Part shown: positions 1 to 13,239 of the stretch, piece after piece | Position numbering within the stretch: position 1 is the stretch's first letter | Layout: each line of letters starts with the position of its first letter | DNA from: Litoditis marina | Taxonomy: Eukaryota > Nematoda > Chromadorea > Rhabditida > Rhabditidae | Direction of reading: 5' to 3' | DNA length: 64,000 nucleotides | Assembly: GCA_964036275.1 (NCBI GenBank) | Contig: OZ038433.1 | Coordinates: 48,175,616-48,239,615 of the forward strand | Program-made: the position numbers and the translations under genes | The notes under the pieces: generated by a model | What the model was told of the DNA's origin: nothing | Seen by the model: only the letters and a program-made list of their open reading frames with translations | Databases searched by the model: none

Positions 1-133
1 AGTGAATAGTCACGTAAAGCAAGCATTCTAATTCTATGAGACAACGTGAACCTTGTAAGTGCACGATGCACGTCTCTGACTTCTGCTGTGTGTTAACATG
101 TTTCACGTGACTATGCAATTTCCTGACAGTATA
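1..133 (+). repeat. Family A element, copy 1 (forward)
   Basis: About 130-bp unit: GAATAGTCACGTAAAG...TTCTGCTGTGT.TTAACATG, TTTCACGTGACT, ending ACAGTATA. Full copies have imperfect inverted ends starting TATACTAG/TATACTG, consistent with a TA-inserting MITE. The left end is cut by the window edge. Confidence 0.8.
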
Positions 134-940
134 GCCAACCGCGTCTGATTCCATAACATTTTGTATTGTTTCGGTTCTTTTTCCGATCTGTGTTGTCGTC
201 TGTGTTTGTAGTTTGTAGTCATGACGTTGTTCATTCAACCTTGGTGCATGCGTGCATGTTAAGTGCATGTAAGTTAAGAGTAAGAGTATGTAAGAAGTGC
301 AACTTATGAATGCGTTGTTCACCTTCCTTGAGTTGTATAGCTGATTTGAACAGGTAATCTTCCGCTTTCATAATTTATTCTGTTTGTTTCATCATTTCTA
401 CTTGGTAATATTGCGTGTTTCTTATTTATTTGCTGACACTTGGTGTGGAAGACTGTCATTCGATGTTACGGGAATGAAATTAAAGTTTTTGTTGTTATTG
501 AATATTGTTTTCTTTTTCTATGCGGTCATTTTTGCCGTTCCAGTATCTTTAAGCAACAGTATACATATAAAGTGTGTTCTAGTTGGCTGTGTGCGATAGA
601 AAATAATCACAATTGTACGCCGAGAAGCCAGGGTTATACCGAGTTCTAAACATAGATTAAGGCATCTTCGGATCACATTTCACCGTTTGTAGTTTGACCT
701 TTTACTACCCAAATTTGGCTCAGAGTATGAACGACATCTAAGTAAACATGTTGACCAGATTCAAAATTGGAGATACTTTTTTCCCTGTTTTAAGCTAGTT
801 TTGTACTATATTAGTAGCTTGTTGTTGCTGGTAATGACTTACTATACTATACTTATGTTCTTGATTTAGTAAAATTATTCCAAAAACATCTAGTGACATG
901 TTTCATTTTGTTCAAATAAACAACTCAATCTTTTATTATG

Positions 941-947
941 GTTTCAG
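941..947 (+). promoter_or_regulatory. Candidate SL trans-splice or 5' UTR acceptor of the DCAF17-like gene
   Basis: GTTTCAG after a T-rich tract, 63 nt before the start codon at 1011. No upstream coding exon was found. In a nematode this could be a spliced-leader acceptor or the end of a 5' UTR intron; the sequence does not decide which. Confidence 0.4.
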
Positions 948-1010
948 ATCTCACGGAATTGATACTCAGTCCTCAAATCGATACTCGTGAAAAACAACTC
1001 TTAATTTGAG

Positions 1011-4000
1011 ATGAGCGGTCGACGACCAGCCCCCCGCACAAACATCGCCGACCCGTCGCTCACGGTAATGCAGAAGGCGGACAAGGTAGGGGCCAATTCT
1101 ATATGTAACCGGGTTTTTTGGTAACCTAACCGGTTTTTGGTAACCCTTTTTTCAGGTTACCTCACAGGTAACCGGTAGGTAACCTAAAACCAAAATCCGG
1201 TTACCAAACAACCACGAAACCAGTTGAACCACGTAACTTTCGACGAAAGTAACCAACAACAATTGGTAGAATTAGGGGTTCTTTACTTGTGGTGCCGTCT
1301 GTTACTTCCGTGAACTTTGCTTACTTCCGTCTTAGGTTACTGCCCGGTAACTTTTGTCGTCGGTTAGTTTTATTAATGGCCGAAAGTATGGGACCAAGGC
1401 AGGTGAACCACGAAAGTAACCAACAACAATTGGTAGAATTAGTGGTTACTCACTTGTGGTGCCGTCGGTTACTTCGGTGAACCTGAGTTACTTCTGTCGT
1501 CGGTTACTTCCTGGTTACTTTTGTCATGACCAAATATGTAACAAGGTACCACGTTTATGGGCGTGTTCACGAACTCACGTGAGCCTAGTACCAGATTTTG
1601 GAAGCCCCGTTTCCCGTAGCGATTAAAGTATTTTCACCCGCGACCTATACGTTTCCATTTTAATTTCGGAACAAACAAACATATTTCGAAGATTAGAAGA
1701 TTAGCAATCTTCTATATTCGTGTGTCATTTATGGTGCTTTGGCCGGGGAAGGTAGCTTCGTTTCCGAACCGCAGTCCAATGTTTCACGACACTTCTTTTA
1801 TTTGCAGTTCGCCGCGAGTCTGCGTCGTGACATCGAGCCGTTCCACGACTATAGTGCCTGTCTGGCCGCCCCTCCCCGCGTACCGCCCGTCCTACTGTCC
1901 CTCAGGAGGAGAGAATTGGGCCACACCAGAAACCCGGAACCCCATACACAAATCTACCGCGCCATGCTCGTTTCGGTACGCTGTTAGTGGCAACTTTTTG
2001 ATTGATTCGTTCTGACAGAAAACTGAAATCAACGAAATTCGAGCAAGATCCAGATGAAAATCGAAGAAAAACTTGATAAACAAAAAAATACAAAAATGTT
2101 TGGGTTAGGTGGTAGATGGTTTTTATTTTTCGCTTGTTAGGTTGAATCTCACCAACAGAAAGACTTTATGCGGAAGTTCACGGATTTTCAATTTACGTCT
2201 AAATCTAAATTTGTTCGGGTTTTGCTTTTTTCGAGTGACTATGAAATTTGGAATAGAATTAACATTGTGTCGATGTTCGAGAGTAGAGTTGTCCGAATTC
2301 AGGATTCACGCGAGTTCCGACCAGCGGAATTGATTAAGCTGAAGGGATCAGCTGACTACCAGAAGTTTGTTCTTCATTCTCTCACTCTTTCTCCTCTTTT
2401 TGATTTCTCTTTCCTCCTTTTTTCTTCTCCACCTCATTACATATGTAATACGATATTCATTCTCTCTTACTCTTTTTAAGCTGTATCTCTTTTCTTTTAT
2501 TGTCTTAGAATCACCAGTATCTTACCTTTGGCTCAACATCATTATGCAAACTTGCAAACAATTATCGAAACTGACTAAGCCTGAAAACTGAAAAAAGGTT
2601 ATCATATAATGACATTTGAAACTTTGTGCGTCTTGGCTGGGTATTCTCTCAACTAGTAAATAGACGGTATCATCGTAATTGTATAAGTTTTACACTCCCT
2701 TTACCCCTTGTAGTTTGTACCTAAATGTTGCAGTCGACAAGTGGTACACGCGAAGACACGTGCCATGTTCTCCTTCGACACTCTGACTACTTTTATCATG
2801 GAAGGACTGATGAGCACCGAAAAGATAGTCGCCACTCTCTACTCGCCCGGCGATTACCCTGTTCCGGTTGGTATCCATTGAATATATTGATCAGAAGTCA
2901 GAAGGGTTTTCATCGATATTATATAGTTGATATTAGACCAGAGTAGAGTGAAAAACGTGCAATGACAAAGTGCACGATGCCTCATACGAATGCCAGTTTC
3001 ACGTGACAATTCAATATACTTTTAGTATAACTCAGTAACTTTCGTACCGGTTGTTTTCAGGATTCAAACGGTCCCCCGACTTGGTTATTGGTTCTCACGG
3101 ATCTCGGCCGATTCATGGTCTATGACGTCATTTCTGGTGAACGAAAGTACACCTATCAACTGCCCGCCCACACGCACAAATTCAAGTGAGCAGAATTTCG
3201 GATTTGGTTATTGAATTTATAATAAAGTTGGTGTTTTGGCTGGGCTGGTATCTCGGAAATTGCATGTTAGAGCTGATTTGTGGGAGCATTGTTATTTTAA
3301 AAGTTTTGTTCTTAATCTGTATTGCTTTTGAGGATTTGAAGCTCTACTTCCTAGAACCGAACTACATTACGAACTAACCGGGATTACCAAACTTCAATTA
3401 TCCCCAAATTTACGATGACATGAAATTAGCGGAATTAAGGTGGAAATTGATAAGACGATCGAGTTTGTTCTAGAAAATTGAGTTGGAACAAGGACAACGA
3501 AGAAATTTCCATTTATGGATACACAATACCGCAGCATATTGATGAAGGTTCGTTTAGGAAAATAAATATCTGATACACAGAACGATGTATTAAATCGCAG
3601 TACGACCTTCAGTTGAAACTAAATTCCTGACATTTTCTGTTAGTTTGAACGTTCGTTCTGTAAAATTGTCACACGATTACACCCTATAGATACAAAAGTA
3701 TATCAAAACATTCCAAATCAAGCCTATATGGTGTTTGGTGTATGTCGCTGTTTCCCGCGGTGTTTGTAGCTTGATTCCGCTCATCGGAATTTGTGAATTT
3801 TTGCTTGTTTCGAGATCAGACTTCAACAGCGATGTGGTCCCTCTCTATATCTGGTTTGTAATTTCTGAAGCAAGCAAACACGTGTTTTTTGCCATATCCT
3901 GTCGTTTTATCTTGTCGGGATTTGTGAATTTCGGCTTATTTCGAAATCAAAGTTGAACAAAGGTTTGATCACTTCCTATATCTGTTTCGTTGCAGCCGCC

Positions 4001-7000
4001 TCGGATGCTACCAGCCGCCAGTCTTTCTGTGACAAACGAGTGGTGCTGGCCGTCTTCAATCTGTTTCCCATGAGGTTCAAGGCTATGTTCGAGTTGGACA
4101 AAAAGGTTAGAATGACAAAAGAAGCAAACCGACACTGAGAGTAACCATATCGTTGTAGTATGGTCGAGCGATCGGTAACTTTTGGAGCTGGTTATTGTTT
4201 GGTTGCTTTTGCGGGTTAAGGTTGACAAGACAGATAAAGCAGTAACCCAGCAACCGACACTGAGAGTGACCGATTCATCGGTGTAGTATAGTTGTACGAT
4301 CGGTTACTTTCGTTGCCCGTTGGAAAAACAAGTTCGTCGCGTCCCATAAGCCTGCGGCACGAGTTGGTCGCCAGTGCGGAAGAATAGCTTCAAGATAAAT
4401 GAAACTGTTCTTTGAAATAGTCATTCATAACGTTTGGGGTTTTGTCTGCAAAAAAAGTCTTCACATCGATGATCCTAACAGTTGCCGCACTGTAATGTTT
4501 CAGCCCCGGGTTATATGAGTGTGAGTGTAAGGTCCATTAGTTTTACTTCAGTTTTGCCATTACCTGAATGTTTCAGCTGTTCGCCAATGTGTACTCGGCC
4601 GTTTTGGACGATGACATCATCATGGCCTTTTGCAGTTCACCGCATCGAGTTGTCATGTTCAGCTTTGATCAGATATATAAAGAGGTACCACTTTATGCAC
4701 ATGCCCCAGTGCCCGTATTTTGTAAGCTCAAGTAGCCATGTAAGTTACTTGAGCAAATTTTCAATAATTCATGTTTGCATCACATCTCAAACGTTTTTTC
4801 TGTTCTGCGTGTGTTCAATAGTGCCCTTCGTTACTTCAGAAACAGGCAAAAAATCTGTTGAACGAAGAAACGAGAAGTGAATAATCTCATTGAAAATTTG
4901 CTCATGTATCTTACATGGCTACTTAGGTTTACGAAATACGGGCACATCTCTCTATTCTGTAGCCGTATTCACCTGAGATAGACGGATAAACGAGTTATAG
5001 ATATTTGCATAATTTGCTCATATGTTATATATTTATGTTTTCCGTCAATTCTCAGATTTTTTCAATCAATCGTCCAAAGTGATTTTCTCTATGAAATGTC
5101 GCTGGTAATCTCAAAAATGATACACGAGGGTGTTATATTTTCTCATTTCTGCTATTTTTAGATTCCTAATTTCATAGTTAATTTGTAGTGAGAGAGAAAG
5201 AGCGATTGTAAAAGAATGCAAATATGATCCCAAAATTCGTTATACTATAAAAGGGCCAGCAGCGCACTATTTGCAGCTGAATGTTGTAGGTTCTGTATAT
5301 AAGGCGCAGACCTGCTCTGTAGCAATGAAACGGTAAATGGATATTTATCTATTGTTGTTTATTGCATTCTGTTGTTTCAGTTCTGTACACAGCCCGATGT
5401 AGAAGAGGTGGATCTGTACTCAACTGGAGAGAAAATTCTCCCCTTCAATATGTTGATAGACAGGGAGCCCAGAAGGATAATTGATATCAAGGGTACGTTG
5501 GAACACACCAGTGGGATCTGACAATTCTTGAAAAAAACCTATTTTCGAAGTATAAGAAGATAAAATGATCGAAAAAAAGAAACAGGGAAGGATCTCGTTT
5601 TGTGGATTTTTCTAGCCACGGTTGCCGAACTATACGTATGGTGTGAAATGGAATAGCTGACATTCGCCCTGCATTATTTCCAATACTGTTCTGACTATAG
5701 ATCGTCTGGATTGGTGGATCAGAGTATTGATTGTTGCAAATAGGGTAGTAGTTGTGTAAGTTCTGGTGGAAACATGTAGTTCTGTGAAATGTAAGTGTAT
5801 AATCTATCCGTTTTAGTTATTTCTTTTCACAGACTAGCTCATCTTTATTTTAGGTAACTTTTCGTCGATATTCTTTGGTGGTTCCAACTTCATTTTGCTG
5901 GAACCAGCCAGTGCGCGGGAGACCTACTCTCTGCGCTATATGAAGAATGTGAACGCGGGGGTGAGTTGGCGAGAAGTGTTTATTGTTGTTTAATGACACA
6001 AAGTTCATTTTCATATAATATAATTAGGACAGACATCATACAAGTGAAGAACTAGAAAGCCAAAATTTTTGACTAATACAAACGTTTCTAGGTTGAACAG
6101 CACTCAAGTTTTGTACTAAGTAGTATTGCTGGGATAGGACCACTTTTTTAGATGAATTTGTTTATTTCGTACCAGCTTGTCATTTAATATAGTTCACTAG
6201 ATGTCTTTAATCGTTCATATAATACTAACTCATCTTATTTTCGGTTTTCATTGTTGGTTCACTGTTCCTATCCAATGTCATCCAATTTTCAATCGGTTGA
6301 ATGTTTCAGCCTAGGTTGGAGGACTTGGAAATGCACGGGACGAGCGGCGGCTGCTCGTTCACCGTGGAACTGTCGTCGGCCATGATTTCGCACCCCGATT
6401 CGTCGATGAGAATACTCAGATGGGAGGGAATACACCTGGCATGCTATAATGTGGAGAGGTTAGACCGTTAGACGTAAACGAGAGAGAGAGAGAGAGAGAG
6501 AGAAGAGAGATATTAGAGAAGAATATAAAGAGAGAAAGAGAGAGAGGGGGAGAGAAGAAGAGAGGTAGAGACAGAGTTAGGAGAGAAAGAGAGAGGGGTT
6601 TGGAGATACTAACTGAGATGAAGAGTGTGTGTATGTGTGTGTGTGAGAGAGAGTGAAAGTCGCCAAGTTCTGTTGGCAGTCTCGTATCTTGCCTACAAAT
6701 TACAAGTAATGTTGACATGAGCAGTGGGGAAGGGTGTTCATATATTGATTTTAGGGGCTGGAGTATAGATAACACGGTACAGTCTCATTTTCGACAATTG
6801 TTTCGCTCATTTTAGAATGTATAAAATTAATTGTTTCATTGTTTGGATAAATTGCAATTCTTTCCAGTGAATTGATTGATTGATTTCTATACATGCAAGC
6901 ATGTGAGATACATAGACAAACAGAACTTAAATGAAAACCAACTGAATTTGAGCAAAAAAAAAATAACTATGAGCTTGATTCATTTTCAAGTTGTTCATGT

Positions 7001-10000
7001 ACCGCTAGTTTTCGTTAACAATTAGAAAGGTTGACGACCGGTGAAGTGTTCCAAACACAATATATGATATTATTTGAGTTTCGCAGATCAATGAACTGTT
7101 AAGGCGCTTATGTGAGTTTGCTGTTTACAATCGTAACCGTCGACGTTAACTGAAGTGTTTCACATACAATTTGAGACGCTTGTGTGAGTTTACAATTGAA
7201 ACTGTTGGAGATCACCCGAATGTTTCAGTGTGCTGGATGGTAGTGGCGAGTATGCGGTGCGCGCCAGCTGGCGCACGGCCCTCATGCCGGGTCGGCGCTG
7301 TTCGACGGACGGAATCTGGCCGCGCAACGACGTGACGCGGAGCGGTCGCGTGTCGCGGCCCACCGACGGCGGATACCGCAACGAGGGCGACATGAACGCC
7401 ACTACGGTGGTAAGTCGAACAGTATCTCTTTCACTCTCTCACACTCTCTCTATCTTCATCTCTGCCTCTCTCTTAGTCAGAAGCTTTCATGGAGTGATAT
7501 CAAAACTTGGTCAGACCATGAGCGTTACCAGATTAGATGTATAAAATATAAATCTCAAATGTGACCTTCTATAAATATGCCGCCAATGTGCAATTACTGA
7601 TTATTTTAACATCCGAACTAACGTACTCCGGTGTTTCAGCGAATCCTTGAGATGAACTATTGTTATGCGGATGTGCTAACCATCACAGTCACCTATGACG
7701 TTTCAAATCTGGGATCATCATCAAGTATGTCGTGTATACTATACGGTAGTTCAACAAATTTTGGGTCAGTAACAAACTTAATTGCGTCACTCCATACTAA
7801 TAGCACTTCACCTTTAAATGGGTGGTAAAACATTGGTCTACGTAAATTTTGGATTCTCGGCGTTTGAAAGTTTTATTTTATGGTTACCTTTAGGATTCGC
7901 TTTTTTGAGAGCAGGCTCATGCTAATACGGTGTGTGTTGCCCTCTTGCTGTTTTTGTAGTTTGATGTCGGAGTTCATGACTTACGGCGTATCGAGATTGA
8001 TTGATTGATTTATGGAACTACAACGATGATTTGGTGGTTGACCTGTATCACTTTTTCAAATTTCAGACTCAATTGCGGATCCGGAGAGTGATTGGGTGAC
8101 GTTGGTTTTCCTGCTGGACAGTGTGACCGGAAGGATTCTGCGCATCGTTCCGGTACGAATCTATGCCGGAGAAGTCGAACTGGAGGTAAGGGGGCGAATG
8201 CAAAGCGACTTGTCGAATGCTCCGTTAAATCACCCGATTTTATCGGGATATGGAACAACCCTTGTTTTTTTTTATTTTTTATTTTTTACTAATGAAAACT
8301 AAATGGTCTGTAGTTTGCTTTCCCAGATACAACACCCGATTTTCAATAAATTTTTGCGGACAACAATGTTGCCCTGAAAATCAAGTATGAAGAGCCTATT
8401 TTGAAAAGATTTAGCAAAATTGGATGTAAAGCCAGTTGAAAGCATTTTCTCTGGTAAAACTTGGAATTGAGCCTAATACGTGATGTGAAATGTATTATGT
8501 TACACAGGGTTCGGGATGCAAATAGCCGCGATTTACCAAAGCGCGGCGTTTTGTGGCATCTAACCGCTAATTGCTTAGCTATCAGCACGCTATCAGCCGT
8601 AGCAGGGTGCAAGTAGCGAGCAAGTAGCCGCGCTTAACAATGCTATCCGCCGAGTTATTTGAAATAATTCTATTATTCACCAGAAGATGTTTTTCTCCAA
8701 AATAGTTTTTGTTTATGGTTTTACAACCACTGCTCTAAATAATATACATATCTGATATGCATATTATCTTCGCTAGTGTAAAAGTACCTTAAACTTGGGT
8801 AGTTAAACCGGTTTTGTCAGACCTACTGCGCAGACGTCCGTATATAATTCGGGTTTCGAAGTTTTTGATAATCATCAGAAAAACTTTCCACCGTTATTTT
8901 CGGTCTCTAAGAATTACTTTGGTAAAGTTCAGGTTGGAGGCATCTGGACATGTGATTACAAAAATAAACTTACTCTGGGGACATGAAGGTCGAGTGGGTA
9001 GCTACTTAAGATCTTGCAAATATAATTCAGGTTGAGGAGGTTATCCAAAAATTTGGGTGTTATTATTGAACTGTTATGTGATATAACCATATTAACTTTT
9101 CATGCAACTCTGTATCAATCGCCGTAATGTGCCTGCAATCAGCTCCTTTTGGGCAGCAAAGTGCGGCTCATAATAAACGTCGCTATTAGCGCGCCTGTCG
9201 CGGCGTCTATCGGCTAAACGCGGCGCTTATTATACGCGGCTATTTGCGTCCCGAACCCTGTGTAGGGTCGCTGAGGCGTTGTTCCAACCGAACTTTCAAG
9301 CTCTCTACTTCTCTCTTTGTGTTTAAACTGTTTGTTACCAGACGGGCAATTTTCGTCAGTCTGCTGAATTGGACGATGACCTGATCGCGTGTTCCTCGTA
9401 CGATGGGAAGATATCCTGCATCGAAACCTATCGATTGATCGAACCGGCTCAACGGAAATGGGTGGAGGACAAACGAAAGGTACGGTAGAAATAGGAAGCT
9501 TTTAGGTAAACTTAGTGTGGTTGGAATGCCTCAAGTTGTTGTATACTCAACAAAACAGTCCTCAGAATATATGAAACGGAGTATGCATATTGACAGCTGC
9601 TGCTGTGTCTATCAGGAACAATTTGAATTTATCTAGGGTGTATTTGATTGTTCAGGGAAACTAGTAAGTATCAATGATGGTATTTTTAGTCGAAGAGTCG
9701 TATCCCAATATGGAAAGACAAGTGTTAAATCGCGAATTAATGATTCTATTCTATTCTTAAAGGTAATAGAATCAACTCTCGAAGTTGAAGTAGTGGGCAC
9801 ATGAAAATAAGTGATTTTGCAGGTACACACCAATGAGATGTGCTACCACAAGCATACACTGTTTTTATTCAAATTCACCACCCCTCCTGATCTTGCATCA
9901 AGGATTAGGCTAATTTGTCCAGCGGTTTCGGTCAAAAAAGATTCATTCAATTTTCCGGTCTATCTCGGACCACTTTACTGAAATATGTTTGCAGGTGCCT

Positions 10001-10168
10001 ATCACACCATTTGTCCCCACTGCCCTGAACAGGAAGGAGCGTCGTAGACGTCGTGCTCGCTCCCGACAACAACATCGAGACGGACCTGAAGAGTCGGACT
10101 CGGACTGGAGACCACCCACGACGAGTGACAGACCACCCACGACGTCTACTAGACCGCCCAGGTCGTAA
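1011..10168 (+). CDS. DCAF17: DCAF17-like protein (CUL4-DDB1 substrate receptor), 16 exons, about 639 aa
   Basis: Exons: 1011-1085, 1808-1975, 2303-2364, 2734-2866, 3061-3185, 3474-3547, 3996-4105, 4577-4684, 5381-5492, 5854-5960, 6310-6458, 7229-7409, 7640-7724, 8067-8185, 9342-9479, 9995-10168. They total 1,920 nt in one frame. From memory of the vertebrate family, collinear matches include TWLLVLTDLGRFMVYDVISG followed by FKKLSWN, then VVLAVFNLFPMRFKAMFEL with LDDDIIMAFCSSPHRVVMFS, and a C-terminal blade with LDSVTGRILRIVPV and DDDLIACSSYDGKI. Known for the family: DCAF17 binds DDB1 and recruits substrates to the CUL4 ligase. The tail (last exon) is basic (RKERRRRRARSR) then carries RPPTTS-type repeats, which vertebrate forms lack as far as I recall. 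At 639 aa it is longer than the human protein (about 520 aa). Exons 2-3 are the least certain. The introns are full of inverted-repeat elements. Confidence 0.82.
1088..1205. repeat. Family B (GTAACC) element, half copy in DCAF17 intron 1
   Basis: GGGCCAATTCTATATGTAAC then repeated GGTAACC blocks. It stops mid-element and runs into a GTTACTT-rich tandem duplication. Confidence 0.75.
1222..1485. repeat. Direct repeat pair with GTTACTT motifs
   Basis: GAAAGTAACCAACAACAATT and the following CTTGTGGTGCCGTC..GTTACTTC occur at about 1227-1318 and again at 1403-1483. Confidence 0.7.
2952..3029 (-). repeat. Family A element, copy 2 (half copy)
   Basis: Only the part from AACGTGCAATGACAAAGTGC to TTTTAGTATAAC is present, in DCAF17 intron 4. 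Confidence 0.65.
4128..4316 (+). repeat. Tandem duplication in DCAF17 intron 7
   Basis: ACCGACACTGAGAGTAACC...CGATCGGTAACTTT (about 4129-4178) recurs with small changes at about 4253-4312. Confidence 0.65.
4709..4945. repeat. Hairpin element in DCAF17 intron 8
   Basis: GTGCCCGTATTTTGTAAGCT...AGTAGCCATGTAAG is mirrored by CTTACATGGCTACT...AAATACGGGCAC; arms about 60 bp. Confidence 0.75.
6479..6600 (+). repeat. GA-rich microsatellite, DCAF17 intron 11
   Basis: GAGAGA runs starting 20 bp after the exon 11 donor. Confidence 0.85.
8503..9262. mobile_element. TA-flanked inverted-repeat element in DCAF17 intron 14
   Basis: The terminal CACAGGGTTCGGGATGCAAA is matched at the right end as an inverted copy, with about 29 bp of TIR including TAGCCGCG. 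TA stands on both sides (8501-8502 and 9263-9264). 760 bp with GC-rich subterminal blocks (CGCGGCG), no transposase ORF. Confidence 0.85.
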
Positions 10169-10182
10169 ATGTATTTGATATA

Positions 10183-10297
10183 AGAAGAGCGATTATTTGG
10201 ACCGATCCCAACGCTTTGATCCTCTAAGCGGCAATACATTTTGCAATTGCAGTTTAAAGGACCGGTGCGTCGGGATTGGTTCACATAATCCTCCTAC
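10183..10297. repeat. Family N hairpin element, copy in the DCAF17 3' UTR region
   Basis: AGAAGAGCGATTATTTGGAC to GATTGGTTCACATAATCCTC, with a central ATTTTGCAATTGCAGTTTAA. It begins 15 bp after the stop codon. Confidence 0.72.
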
Positions 10298-10780
10298 TTT
10301 AATTTGAATTTGAGCGGGTACTATTACATTACTGTTGTTTTCGTGTCTAGTGTAGTTTATTTTGCTATGCATGATAGACCTGGTCGTTTACCGTCTTAGT
10401 TGTTCAGAACATTTACCTCCGATCTCAATCTTGTATCCTGGAATATTCAGTTCTTGAATGTTTTCTGCATGAGTGCCTACCCTTAGGGTGCTATTTTTCT
10501 AGTAGATTTTATTCAGAATTAGCTAATCCGTATTTTTATAACCTCTTGTTGTACTTTTTACTCAAACCCATTGTTAGAACCAGGCTTTGACTGCGCATAT
10601 ATTGTTTTCAGTCATCAGCAAGTGTGGTGATTTTGTGTTGAACCTGTGGTAAATGAACATTAGTCAAGTGTTGGTCTTGAACACGACACGAAATGTTTCA
10701 ATGCAACTTTCAAGTTACTTTATAGTATTTTTCTATCCTACATGAACCATAATAACCGAAGATGTGGCACAATTCGACTG

Positions 10781-10787
10781 TTTTCAG
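10781..10787 (+). promoter_or_regulatory. Candidate trans-splice acceptor just before the upstream FLAD1 start
   Basis: TTTTCAG ends three bases before the ATG at 10791. If a spliced leader joins here, the 512-aa form starting [16 protein letters not shown] would be made first and the ATG at 10839 would be internal. The DCAF17-like stop is about 610 bp upstream. Confidence 0.4.
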
Positions 10788-10790
10788 TGC

Positions 10791-13195
10791 ATGGTAGTTT
10801 GTAGTTTGCTCAAATTGGCCACTTCCAACATAAACAGCATGCCAAATCGAACGACAGTTGCCCTGCTCGGTGAGAAACATTCAGATGAACTTGTTTGAGA
10901 AATTGGATTGAAAATTGCCATCGTACTCGTGCTTCATCTATCTCATATGTTTTTTTGCGAATACTGTATTCGAGTTCATTTACTTCAAAGTTCACTCATG
11001 GACTCGGTCAATTTTGCCCGTTTCGACTCTGGCAGTCCCCGCTTCCTATATTTCTCCGGCCAATTCTACAACTAACCGGGTTTTTAGGTAACCTAACCTT
11101 TTTTTGGTAACCTCTTTTTCAGGTTACCTTGTAGGTAACCTGTAAGTAACCTGAAACTAGAATCCGGTTACCGTTCAAACTAACGGTAAAAACCACGTTT
11201 TGCGTTAGAAAAACAGGTAACCGGTTTTACAGTTTAGGTTACCAACCGGTTACCTACTGAGGTAACCTGAAAAATAGGTTACCAAAAAAGGGTTAGGTTA
11301 CCTAAAAACCCGGTTAGATATAGAATTCACCTATTTCTCCCCCGCCCCCTCTCTCTCTCTCTTTCTCATTCTTTCGTCGCTCTTTTTCTCTCTTTCTCTA
11401 CGTCTCTCTCTCAAAATCCACGCTACATTTTATTGAAATCTCTGTACAATGCACGTTTATGAAATTTCTGTGAAACTTGTATTTGAGTAAATTCGAAACT
11501 GAGTCTGTCTCCAGGATGTCTTACCCGTGTTTTTCCCACGGTCTCTGTCACCATTTCTGGTGACAGCTCTTCCAGTCAATCAACTAGTAAAATGAGGAGC
11601 ACAATATTCCTAAATTAACACGGAAAACTTAAATTTCAACAGAACTAGGATATCCGAAATCTGCGTGAAAGTTTTCTGCAGATATTTTGAAAATAATATA
11701 TGTGTCTCAAAAACTTTTGGTTATACTAATAAAAAACTCATCAAAAGTAGTAATCAGAATCATTTCGAATATTATTCAAAAAATTAACTGGTTTTTAATA
11801 GTTTTTTAAGGTTTTTCAACCCTGTTTGTAAGGTGTGGAGATTTAAAAAAAATGCCATTATTTTTATGTTCCGGAAATGTTAATCTGACACAGAATTCTA
11901 TGTTTCGTATCAGAATTTTACACGCTGGATCACAAAAATAATATTTTTTGAAATCTAAATTTAACCGGAACCTTGCGTGATTGGGTTCAACATGCATTTT
12001 TACTGTGTTCTATTCGTACAATAACGTTAACATGAAGTGAATTAATACTTCATCTCTACTTCCACGAGAAACTCTACTGTGCATCTTCCTACTTTTCCCT
12101 TGCTTTATTCCTACTTTCCCCTTGCCTGCAAAACGATTGTGATCTAGTTCTATTCACATTGTGAAATAACTGAGATTGAAAATAGTCTTCTTTTGTTCTC
12201 TTCTGTATACGAAGTTAATCAAAAGAACAACTGAATAACTTCTCAAGTTTGTATCGGTTGATATTGCCAAAATCGTGAGCCCTCCGTAATTACTCCTTTC
12301 TATTTGTAGAAAGTGTGAAACGTGCCGGTGATTTTGTGTTCTCATAGTTATCGACCATTCACATTAAAGTTCAACTGACAATATAACGACAATATTTTTT
12401 CTCATTCTTGGTTTTTTTTTGGTAATTAAGTGTTTAATTAACGATTCAACGATTCATTTCGCTCTGATTTGCATGCCTATCCGCTTCTAAATTAATCGGA
12501 AAGATCAGCATTCATGAGCGAGTGGTCTTCACATCTATACTGTTAGTCAATTGCACAGCCACGTAAAACATGTAAAACACAGCTGAAATCAGAAACGTGC
12601 AATGATAAAGTGCACGCCTCATTCGAATGCTAACTTTACGTGACTATTCATTTCACTTCTAGTATACCTAAAGTTGATCAACGAAATGAATGTTTTATTT
12701 AAAAATACCGTTTCCATTTTCTGTCCGGTACAACTAAGTTCAATAGAAAATGTAGTCAAGTGAACTTATATTTAGGCAAGGCGAATATTAACACCGATTT
12801 TTATTATTATTCTACTATTATCAATAGCTGTATTTTCCCTTTTCATAATAATTTCGGTACGATTATCCACGAGAAAACAATGTTCAAAGTCTTGACTACC
12901 TCTATACTAACTATGAAACATTTCAGTGAAATGAGTGGTAAATGAGCTTCACTTTTTTAAACCGGTCGCTCTGTGCTGACCTTTTTCTTAGATGAGGTTT
13001 TACACTGATAACTGAAAATAATATTTTTGTTTCAATCATACTCCAGTAAAGTTGTTCAAATAGTCAAAAAAGTTTATAAAACAAATTTGTCTTTCACCAA
13101 TATCGGAAAAAAAGTTTATTCTTGATGCGAAATCATGAACCTATTTAGATCCGAAACCGATTCATTTGTGAGCATAGTCACATTTAATTAATAAT

Positions 13196-13239
<44 letters not shown>

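Noticed and set aside
6416..6775. 119-codon minus-strand ORF rich in Ser and Leu
   Set aside because: Complement of the GA microsatellite in DCAF17 intron 11.
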